Origin: Lyophyllum atratum | Taxonomy: Eukaryota; Basidiomycota; Agaricomycetes; Agaricales; Lyophyllaceae | DNA: 64,000 nucleotides | Direction: 5' to 3' | Assembly: GCA_014905825.1 (NCBI GenBank) | Contig: JACGCN010000001.1 | Span: 496,001 to 560,000 of the forward strand | Shown: positions 1 to 9,214 of the stretch, piece after piece | Numbering within the stretch: position 1 is the stretch's first letter | Layout: every line of letters begins with the position of its first letter | Notes under the pieces: generated by a model | The model's database searches: none | The model's input: the letters and a program-made list of their open reading frames with translations, nothing else | Told to the model about the DNA's origin: nothing | Translations under genes and position numbers: made by a program

Positions 1-1290
1 GGCATGATGCACGAATGGCACACAACTTTCCAGAGTATACCAAGTTGCTGTTGCAGGGCAGGTATCTGCATCATCAGCGAAGGGGAAGTTGCCCTCTCCA
101 AGAGAATGTACTCCAGATTCGCCGGGTGGAAGTAGAGAAAAGGAGCGTGAGGTCTGATCAGCGCCAGAGGAGACACCGAGGCCAACATTATATATAGCGC
201 TGACGGGATGGGAATCTAGGAGTGGCACACAGGGTGGCTGTTGTGAGGGAGGGGGGATTGGAAATTGCCTGAGGCAATCAGAGGATACGTGTGTCCTGCA
301 GAAATAGACGTCACCAATCTGTAAAACCGCAGTATAGCTTAAACTATACCTGTATCTCTCTTTCTGGATAACGTTGGCAGAAACAGAGGTCACTTGTATT
401 CTCTTGCATTCTTCCGCGGCCAGATCCTTGGTTCGCATGCGAATGACAAGAGGCAATTCATGGCGTTCCATGTCAATGAATTCTGGGACTGATGCAAGGA
501 CTTGCACTTTCGACAGGACGTCGGCAGGGAACAGTGGTCGTTTGCTATCGGGAGCGGTAGAAACCTTCGTGTTCACAAGATAAGTGACAGTCTGTTGGAG
601 CGTGGAGGTGCCGAGAACGTCCTCTGAGGAGCAGATCAGCCGTCTCAGCTCAATGCCCTGGCGAACATTCACTGTCTTCATACGAGATCGGAATGGGGAA
701 CAGAGGGCAGCAAGAGACCAGCTGTTCCTCTGGTCCTCTCCAATATAGCTAAACTTTGCCTGTGCGAATAACGCATATCGAACACCAACGTCTTCGGCGC
801 CATATAGGGAGGATGGTGGCAGCCAGCCAGGTATAGGGAGGTCGAACACCACATTCCAAACACCTGAACAGAAAGCACATCTTCAGTGAATGGAAAACGG
901 CGAGGAACAGAAAATCGCCTACAAGCAACATCAGAATCCTCGTGCCCTTCATTATTCATCTCAACGGGTTCGCGCGGAGCTATCTCCCGCGTCACTGAAC
1001 ACAGTCGCGCAGAAGAATATCCAGTCTGTGGCGTGATAATCTCGGTCTGGCCCTCAAAAGTGAGAGTAATAGAGTGCAGCAATATACGAGCAGTCCGTGG
1101 ACGCTCAAAGATAGAGTATGGCGAAGCTACAGAAACGGATACATGGCCTGCCAGGGAGTACGCAGAGCTTGGGTAGGCGAGATAAGCAAATCTGGGATAT
1201 AAAGGGATGGGAGGGGACTTACGATGGGTCCGCCTCTCCGTACATGTCGAGGGTGTCCGTGATAGGGACGATGTCTATTGTGACGGACAT
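1..1290 (-). CDS. Arrestin-like protein, 3' end cut off by the window
   Basis: The reading frame assembles into the N-terminal part of a fungal arrestin-domain protein, a cytosolic adaptor family that links membrane proteins to ubiquitin ligases or trafficking. The start ATG is at 1290-1288 (protein begins MSVTIDIVPITDTLDMYGEA). Proposed exons on the minus strand are 1224-1290, about 925-1171 and 865 down to base 1. Family-typical blocks are SPYSIFERPRTARILLHS, LTFEGQTEI and VWNVVFDLPIPGWLPPS, which match strands of the arrestin N-lobe. Exon 3 stays open to the window edge, so the C-lobe and any PY motif are missing. The first intron uses an AAG acceptor chosen to keep the conserved AYSLAGHVSVSV block in frame. 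Family confidence is good; the exact splice sites are less sure. Confidence 0.72.
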
Positions 1291-1777
1291 ATTGCCTAGC
1301 GCTGTGAATCAAGAGAGGGAAGACGATAATGTGAGGAGTACAAGGAGATGAGTGCAACGATATATATAAGGCATCGCGAAAGCGGAACAAAAGACATATT
1401 GCATGGACAAAGCGTTTGTTCCACGCCGTTCCAGGCCACCGCGGCGCGTAAGGATACAACACCCTGTCAAAGCCTCGAGCGCGTGCATGTTCTCGCTTTA
1501 GGTTTCCTTTTGTTTTCTGCTGACTAAGCCGGGTTAGTAGGGTGCATGAGGCGGTGACATCACTTCTGAAGCAGTTTGACTGTTGCTTGATCCCCGTAAG
1601 TACGGCCTGACAGGCCCATAAAGCCGTGCTGGTGATTGTCTGCCATTGTTCTCTGTTTTGATGAGCAAAAATAAGGATCCAAATTCCAAGGTAAATGATA
1701 GATCTAAAGGATGGAATCGCTTTAGCGTTATACACAAAAGATACCACCGACAGATCCGCTTTGGTAAAGGTCCTGGA
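1291..1777. other. Intergenic: arrestin promoter and BRX1 3' flank
   Basis: About 490 bp between the arrestin start and the BRX1 stop, both on the minus strand. I see no credible coding exon, RNA gene or repeat. The stretch should hold the arrestin promoter and the BRX1 3' UTR. Confidence 0.5.
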
Positions 1778-2906
1778 TCATGCGAACACCTTGTGGACAG
1801 CAAGCTCGTCTTCATCCCGTCTCCGCAATTCCTTTCTCCTTTCGCTCTCCTCTGCGGCGTCTCTGCGCTGACCATACTTACCGCCCTGTTCCCGGCGGAT
1901 TGCCGAACGAACGGCGGAAGGTGAAACGAATTCTTCGGGAGACGTAAGTCGTAAAGTACCACACAAAAAAAAAGAAAAGCGTGACTCACCAGGGTTGGAG
2001 AACACCGTGGCACCCCCAAAGGCCCCTTCGAAAATACGAATCGGAGTCAGTACGAAGCGTGGGCCGATCTCTACAAGTGTAGTCTGTGGCGGCCCATTCG
2101 GCTGGAGAGGATCCTTCTCGATAATCTGGACGAACAATGGGTCACGATAATTACATTTAAAATGAACCGACGCGAACCTGGAAATTACGGAACCATATCT
2201 TTGAATCAAGGATCGAGAACGTGAGTATATGATCGATGAAGGGCTTCGCTTTTCTTGCGGTTGAAGGCACGCCGAAGATCTGAGGACAATGGTGTTAATT
2301 TCGTCTTTTCCTGTGAAAAGATCGGGTTACTCGCCTGCGTAAACAGCTCCTTCGTCAAACGACCCCACTCCGTGTCGTCAAATCCCTTGTCGAAGCTGAG
2401 AAGCCCACGGCTTCCCTTGAGACAGTTGCCTGTCATCTTCAGCTCGTCCATTGTGTGCACGTTTTGGACGTGCATTTTTATACTGGGCCCGTTTGGTGTC
2501 TTGGCTGCCCAAAGATATAGGTCTTCGTGACGGCGTGCCTCAAAGTACAGCGTGTTATTGCAGTTGTTCAGGTCTGCGAGTTCGGGCAGGAGGTGAAGCT
2601 GGGATTTTGAGTCCAGTTTTGAATCTTGATATGCCCTGGTCAGCTCATCCACCGAAATGTTGGAACAGACGACGCACCTTTCTTTACATGGGGTAGAAGC
2701 GCTTCGAGATCATTCATGAAATGTCTCATGCGATGCGTTATACCACGGGAGGAGAGCAAGAGGACGCGTTGCTTGTTTTTCCTCTTTTTGGGTGCAATGA
2801 CCTCGGTGTCCTGATCGACATCCATGTCGTCGGCCTTTCTCTTCCCCTTCCCTTTGGCCTCTGCTTTAGAAGCATTCACTTTTTGCGCCTTGAGTACTGA
2901 AGCCAT
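1778..2906 (-). CDS. BRX1: Ribosome biogenesis protein BRX1 (Brix domain)
   Basis: BRX1 is a nucleolar factor needed for 60S subunit assembly. The minus-strand exons 2678-2906, 2335-2624, 2178-2279, 1990-2125 and 1778-1932 join in frame to 303 residues, close to the usual fungal length. The N-terminus is lysine-rich with a likely nuclear/nucleolar signal (KGKGKRKADD). The Brix domain opens with RVLLLSSRGITHRMRHFMND and continues through LYFEARRHEDLYLW, FTFSILDSKIWFRNF and EIGPRFVLTPIRIFEGAFGG. The tail FVSPSAVRSAIRREQGGKYG is a BRX1 hallmark. Intron 2 (2280-2334) begins with GC rather than GT, and it is the only way to join FTQ to IFGVP in frame. Identification is very secure. Confidence 0.95.
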
Positions 2907-3155
2907 GCGGATTTGAGCAACAAATGCGGTGGTGACAAAAATTTAGAGATTTGGAAACCCAAAATCATTATTTTTTCACCATATTTACAGTTATTTTTAC
3001 ACCCGTGGGATTGTAACGTAGCAGGGTGTATCATATTTGACTTGGTCAACGAGCACGATAAAGAGTATCAAAACGACGAGCTATGAGTACAAGCAAACCA
3101 GAAACATGCTCCCATGTCCCTGGTGTATGATAACAATTATGAGGTATGCGAAAAT

Positions 3156-4605
3156 TCAAGCAGAGCCGGACTGTGCGCGAAGTTGCTTCTGTTTCTCCTG
3201 TTCCAAACGCTGTCGAGGGTGTATTAGTTTCTGACCACGCTAATCATGTTCTCAACTTACATGATACAGTAACTGCACTGCCATCTGGATGTTGGCGGGC
3301 TGACCTGTGATCACAACCAATCGTTCGCCCTCGCCTCCCGTGGGGGCGGCTGCTCCGTCCATCCCCACACCCACAGCGCCAGGTTCCATGATCTTGATCT
3401 GACTTGCGCTCATGTGTCGAATCTCATTGATCTTGCTTCCACCCTTCCCGATGATGCATCCAACCAGGTCATTGGGGATATAGATCTGTTGCGTCTGAAG
3501 CTGCTGCGGAGGGTTGTGTTGCGGCGGAGGCGCTGCGCCGTAGGGGGCGGGGTTGTTGTACCCTGGGACGTATGACGAACCGCCACCACTACCGCCACCA
3601 GTACCATGTGCGGGTCGTCGGGAGTTACTCGAAGGACGGTAACTCGAGTTCGACGAGGACGGCATTCTTTCCTGCGCTTCGATGAGAATGTTCCCAATGT
3701 AGTACGTCGCGATGTGAATTGCGTCGGCAACGCCAGCCACACTGAGGACACGCTTGGTGAAGTCGAAACACATGAGCTTAGTGAGGGAACAACATGTTGT
3801 ATTTTTACCTCTGTGGAGCCAGGTAGCATCCCTTCACTTGCGTTCAACCTTGCACCACTTGCGTCCTGAATTTCCTTGATCTTCGAACCTTGCTTTCCGA
3901 TCACGGAGCCCATGCGCGAGTTGGGTATCATGAATTTAATCGTCACTGCGCGACTGCCCGGGACGGAAGGTACATCGAAGGGCTCATCGTTGATGCGACG
4001 AACAATAAGGCCAAACGCCTGTTACATGGGATCAGCGCTTAGTTCGGAAAGTGCAGATATGTGAGGTGAGGGTCACTACAAACCTTAGACACAGCGTCGA
4101 GAGGGCCGCTAACGTTGAGAATTCGCTCCGGGTTTCCGGGTATACTTTCAGACACCATAACGCGCGCTCCACTCTTTTCGCGAATTTCGTTAACATGTGA
4201 ACCACCCTTCCCGATGATAATGGAGGCGTCTTGAGTGACGATCAAGCATCGCATATGGATCATTGCAGATGGTGCAGAGCCAGACGTCGAAGAGGAAGGG
4301 TCCCCAGAAGTTATTGCTGACTCCGACTTTCCCTCGCGAGGGCTCTTCGCATCTTCAGACTTGTCGTCCCTGGTTTTACCGTGGTCGGAACCGGGGGTTG
4401 ACCCGGCGTGGTCCTCGGCGCCAGTAGCAGGCGCGTCAACCATTGTCACGTCTGTTGAGGCTGTATGAGATGCAGAGCCTGCGGCACTGGCCGCGCCCTC
4501 ATCCGAGCCTGGCGCTGTGCCTGTGTTGGCACGCTTGTGTTGCTTGGGGGGGTCGCTGTCTGAAGGGGAGCGAGACCGTTTTCGGGTGGAGTCAGCGTCT
4601 GGCAT
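3156..4605 (-). CDS. Three-KH-domain RNA-binding protein (PCBP/HEK2/Rnc1 type)
   Basis: Minus-strand exons 4084-4605, 3809-4018, 3261-3752 and 3156-3209 give 425 residues. The start is the ATG at 4605 (MPDADSTRKRSRSPS), which opens an acidic, Ser/Pro-rich leader. Three KH domains follow, each with an intact GXXG RNA-binding loop: IIGKGG in KH1, VIGKQG in KH2 and IIGKGG in KH3. A Gly/Pro/Asn-rich linker separates KH2 and KH3. The last exon supplies the basic tail RLEQEKQKQLRAQSGSA. This layout matches poly(C)-binding proteins and yeast Hek2/Pbp2 or S. pombe Rnc1, which control mRNA stability, localisation or translation. The target RNAs cannot be inferred here. Confidence 0.88.
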
Positions 4606-5043
4606 GGCCAATTCAGTTCAAAGTATCAATGTTAGCGGATTGGGAGAGGGCCAGCAATGGAGCGGGTATGGTAGGCTTGGGGTGATTTGGATGGGTGAGG
4701 TGTGTCTGAGAGATATGGCGGGGACGGAAGTGAGGGGGGTGCGAGGATGGAGGATGCATGGAATAGCCGCAGAAATACACACACCTTGGTCGACAAGATT
4801 ACACGAGAAAACGAGGAGACCAGCTACGGATATGGTGGTTACAGAGAAACCCCAGCCCACCGTGTCTACCTGTCAGTTCATGCCTGACCAAACACGTGTA
4901 CACACTCTCCCTCGCACTAGCTTACTGCCCTTCGTGGCGTTAGCCACTAGGAATAGATAGAAATGCCCTGCTACTGCACTCGAATAGGCAGAATGATACC
5001 GCTGATTGGACATTAAATATTTAATGAAATTGGCGAGAGGCCT
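4606..5043. other. Intergenic: promoter and 5' UTR of the KH protein
   Basis: About 440 bp upstream of the KH-protein start, up to the 3' edge of the deaminase pseudogene. Open frames here on both strands lack family resemblance and look like chance. No repeat or RNA gene was seen. Confidence 0.45.
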
Positions 5044-5604
5044 CATTGCTCTTCCAAAGTTCCGGTGATGACTTCGTTCCACCTGAATCTCCCATGAAAT
5101 TACTGCGCGACATTTTTCCTGTTCGTCTATTTTGGGTACTGTCCGATGCAATAGCATGGCCATGATGCACGTCGGAAAGCAGTCTACCTCCAAACTGTCT
5201 TGCGCGAATTGGCCCAGGTGCTCAGGCCCGTCACCTCACTGGACACGGGGACCTTTGAGTCGGCATAAGCACATAGCTCCTGATCTACTGGAAGAAATCA
5301 AATGTGAGGCCCACGTTTCCAAAAATAGAAAGGTCATCAGAGGATAGCGCCACGGGAACTCCATTGTTGAGGAATGCGGGGAGTGGATGCGTGGCATAGA
5401 CGATGTTAATCGCTATACCAAAACTATCAGGATGTAGGCCGCTGCTGTACGGATAAATCGGGGACTCACAAGAATCTCATTGCTACTATCTGAACAAGAG
5501 AATTAGGAAAGCACAAGGAACATTGGCGGGCGGGCAAACTTCTAATGCGACTCCCTTCTGCCTAAATGTTTCCATGAGCTTGGGGTGCTTGACAAGTGAG
5601 TATC
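5044..5604 (-). pseudogene. Broken duplicate of the 3' exons of the ADGF deaminase
   Basis: Read on the minus strand, this segment repeats the last exons of the neighbouring deaminase in the same order. YSLVKHPKLMETFRQKGVAL matches the functional YSLVKHPKLIETCRQKGIAV. HPLPAFLNNGVPVALSSDD and FGNVGLTFDFF follow, and the segment ends in a tail reading WNEVITGTLEEQ plus stop. It is disabled. The donor after FDFFQ is lost (CAG is followed by TAG instead of GTAAGT). An extra base sits between the SWEI and WNEV parts of the last exon. There are no 5' exons and no start. It looks like a partial tandem duplication that decayed, and it may be transcribed as part of the deaminase 3' UTR. Confidence 0.85.
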
Positions 5605-5679
5605 TGCCAATGAAAGACGTCAGGAATCGTAGCATTGAAAAGCCGACTTGTCTTGCAAACAACTGCATAATGAGCACGG

Positions 5680-5799
5680 CATTGCTTCATGTTTCAATAG
5701 AGGGTATTCATTGCTGTTCCTCCAAAATTGATACATTGACATTGCCTCATGTTCCAATAAAGGGTATTTATTGCTGTTCCTCCAAAATTCCAGTGATGA
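5680..5799. repeat. Two-copy 60-bp tandem repeat over the deaminase stop codon
   Basis: Two units with a 60-base period start at 5680 and 5740. About 46 of their first 51 bases agree. The right-hand unit encodes the end of the functional deaminase (minus strand, GILEEQQ and its stop). The left-hand unit lies between that stop and the pseudogene fragment. This is probably a scar of the event that duplicated the 3' exons. Confidence 0.85.
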
Positions 5800-8001
5800 A
5801 TTTGTTCCATTGATGCTCCCAAGAAAGAATGGCGCGTCGTTTCTCCCCTTCTTCCAGAGTGGAATGCTGCCGAGGCTCAAATTCAGAGTGACGAAGCATC
5901 CAGCAAAATGTCGCTTACCTCCAAACTGTCTCGGGCTAATTGGCCCAGTGTACTGAGACCAGTGACCTCGCTCGCGACGAGGACCTGTGATGGACATGGA
6001 AGGGTTTTATAGTGAGCCGCAATAGGTCAACTTACCTGGAAGAAGTCGAATGTTAGACCCATATTTCCAAACACAGCGGGATCATCAGAGCACAGAGCCA
6101 CCGGGACCCCATGATTCAAGAGTATGGGAAGCGGGTGCATGGGCATGGACGAGGTCAGACGCTGTTTTATGATTCAGAAGGTGTGCTCAACGGTATGAGC
6201 GAGTTTAACACCCACAAGAATCTCATTCCTAGCCCAAACAAACTTAGTGGGACATAACAACGGCTTTAGAAGACAATGGCTTACGATATGGGGCAGACCT
6301 CGACCGCAATTCCCTTCTGCCTGCAGGTTTCGATGAGCTTGGGATGCTTGACAAGCGAGTATCTGAGTCGATTATACGTGTCAGTATGTGTCATATGGAA
6401 GATCCTGTTTTACCAACCCATGGCCTATGCGCTTAGTTCCTAGAAGGATAGCATCGTATAAATTATTGTCGGCAGATGTACCATCTCCGAGTGTCTCTCC
6501 TGCATGGAAGATGAAGGGAATGTCAACGCCTTCCGCGCTCTGACGTTCGCGGAACCAAAGGAGAGGCTCGATATAGTCGATGAGAGGCTTCAACTCGTTC
6601 TCATCCCCAACAAGATCGAAACCTGAGAACAGATGAGCACGAGAAATCAGATATATCGCGAGAGATGACAAGAACCTGCGATCAGATGAGGAAATTCTTT
6701 CTTCAACGATATACAGTCTTCAAGGTACCATTTCAACTCCTCAGGAGTGATAAAACGAATGGTCGAGTATATAATCTGGTACAAATTAGAAAGTGGAGTC
6801 ATCAAGTGGCAAATTCCTACCCTTGCACCGATGAATTCGCCTTCTCTGCCTTGCTCTTTCATCTCTGCCTTAACCTCATTAAGGACGCGGTCAAACATTA
6901 GCAGCCATTCGCGATGGGGAACATTCTCCTGCCCATCTGCACCGAACATGTGCCTGCATGACTTGGTGAGCGCGATGACTCGATTTGACGTATAAACCAA
7001 TACACACTTGTATAGGAAGTTAATGCGTGCTTCGATGTAGCATATACCATCCTCTATGGAAGATTGGAAGAATTCGCGAATATAATCAGAGAATATAGGT
7101 GCAAAGCGAATTAGACCCTAGAATTGGGACGGTCAAACAAGTCCAGACATTAGACTATAGCACGTACTGTCGATACAAGAAATGTGCTTGTAAACTTCTG
7201 CCATATCTGCCGTACAATTAATACTAGGAAGTGAGCGACGTTAAAGTCTGGAGGCCAAAGAGTATAATTGCCTTCGTGATCGTGTTATGCGTATGGTATG
7301 CTTCAGTGGGGTTGATCATCATAGCACCAATAACCCATTTATCGAATCCTTCCGGCCCACCGAGGCCAGCATCGAAGTTCTTCCTCGCATTCTGGAGAGA
7401 AACCCAGCGCTCAGCCTCATATGATTCATCAGTCAGTCCACGCGCGTCGAAAAACTCATTTGGAGGCAAAGCCCTGAACTGAGGTAACAGCGACCCAATA
7501 TTTAAAGATGTTACTCTCTCAGATACACGAACGTGCAGAGCTGGCTGCTCCAGCGCGAGCTTTAGCAAGACAGTCGCGTTCACGGTCGCGTCCAGATGGC
7601 AGTGAAGAAGGGCGCCTTTCGGCATCTGAACGAGGGAGGCGTGAGCGTCCATCTACGGGAAATGAAATCCACACTTTACCTTGCGAAGAAGTGCGAATAA
7701 TCTGGTCTTCACGATTATCTCCCGCCCTACAAGGCCACGCATCGTCAGTATGAAAATTGCAGAGCCCCCAGCGTCCATACAACATACCAGTCAAGAACTC
7801 CATTCCAGGAAAAGGGTGTGGGATCGACTCATGCTTCTGTTTCCAGATTGTCGACGCCTCTGTTGCGCGGATCTCCCTTACGAGTTGATCGGCCGTTTCT
7901 TCGGCGGAAGTATGCTTGTGACGGTCGCGACGAAGAGAGCGATCTTCATCGATGAGCGCGGCTCTGGCCTGTTGGTACGCTTCCACGTACGACAAAGACA
8001 T
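5768..8001 (-). CDS. ADGF/CECR1-type adenosine deaminase
   Basis: Thirteen minus-strand exons join in frame to 522 residues: 7788-8001, 7680-7726, 7272-7625, 7168-7206, 7006-7117, 6821-6936, 6676-6775, 6418-6622, 6285-6362, 6216-6228, 6036-6161, 5919-5984, 5768-5866. Family marks are HPFPGMEFLT, MPKGALLHCHLDA (zinc-binding His pair), FIFHAGETLGDG (catalytic HAGE), KRIGHG and ALCSDDPAVFG (zinc Asp). The protein would deaminate (deoxy)adenosine to inosine. Animal ADGFs are secreted, but no signal peptide is visible here, so a cytosolic enzyme is likely. Intron 3 (7207-7271) has a GC donor, and exon 10 is only 13 nt. The acceptor of exon 6 is the least certain join. A broken copy of the 3' exons lies just downstream. 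Confidence 0.9.
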
Positions 8002-9214
8002 AGGAGGATTTGGAGGGAGTGATGTCGTGAAGGACGCCTGTCACTGTCCGCGCATTTCGAGCTACGGATCTACATCCTATCCACGTCCACGCGCTGTCGG
8101 CATCCCACGTGGTAGGAGAACAAGGTACATAGACGTGACATCCCAGGGTTTTACGGTAGGCCGGTGACCGATCTTTCGACGATGGGTGATAGCAAGCCTT
8201 ACTCGAGGTATTATCCGTTGAGGTGGTGGTCACGAGTGGATCCGACGTATGCCAGTCATACACGGAAAGGGCGGGATGACTATATCCGGCAATTACCGCC
8301 GCTTCTCATTCGCGGATGCTGGCGCGCTCGGGTCTTCTGGCGCACTTGATATTTGAGGGTGATTCAAGGGGCAAGTGGGAGGACGTTGCATTCACGGTAA
8401 AATTTCTTCGCGTAGTCGCAGAAGATCAAAGATGCTTGAACAGAACGCGAAGACTCAGATCCCAACGATACTCCAGACGGCACCTTTTCATCGTGAACGC
8501 GGAGGGTTCAGAATATTTGAGAATACCTCACGATCTGTCCTTGTGTATGTGTGGTGAGTACGCCTACATTGAAGTTAGCAGACAAAACCCAAAAGTCGGA
8601 CCACCTAGCATGTCCACTGGTACGACGCGTCGTAGCAGCCTCCAGCACAACAGGGCAAGCGAAGGAAGACAGAATGGTAGAAGCATATGTATATGTATAT
8701 GATATATTGCAAAACAAGTACAAGATAGCGAAGCGGAGCGTCCACGTCCATTCACTGTCCCGTGTCCGTAATGTGCATGCAACATAAATCAAGTGGTGGG
8801 GAGCAACAAGTCTTGGCGGAAGTAAAAATACGGGGGGAAAGGGTCTGGGAAGAGGGCAAGGGGGTGGGGGAGGGATCGTGTACGTGTGGAGAGGGGGAGG
8901 GGGGTTAGTAATACTAGAAGGATGTGACAACAAACAAGAAGCCGTATCGTGGCACGGCACAATAACAACAGGGTGAGTGGTACAATTCACAGAACGTAGT
9001 CAGTATGAACCAAGAAGTGTTGTCGGAATTAAATAAAGTTGAACGGGCCGAAAGAACAGGGCATGGCCGGGAAGAGAATCAAAGTTACGGAGGAAAGGAA
9101 AGATGGGGAGGAGCGTTACATATTCAACAGATACTTTTCAGGTGTAGCTGATGCACACCGCATTGCTTGTTCGCGTATAAGGTCGTCACAGATCGTATAA
9201 CCTGAGCGGCAGGC
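8002..9214. other. 1.2-kb non-coding stretch between deaminase and YTH gene
   Basis: No exon with family resemblance was found on either strand. The region holds a palindromic E-box core CCACGTGG at 8105-8112, an (ATATGT)n-like microsatellite near 8684-8707, and purine-rich runs of G between about 8832 and 8906. The right half is probably the 3' UTR of the YTH gene; the left half should contain the deaminase promoter. Confidence 0.5.

Noticed and set aside
4517..4960. 147-codon plus-strand ORF upstream of the KH gene
   Set aside because: It partly overlaps the first coding exon of the KH protein on the other strand, with biased composition and no domain.
8508..8990. 160-codon minus-strand ORF with Pro-rich stretch
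   Set aside because: The Pro codons come from the C-rich tract that is probably YTH 3' UTR. No conserved motif.
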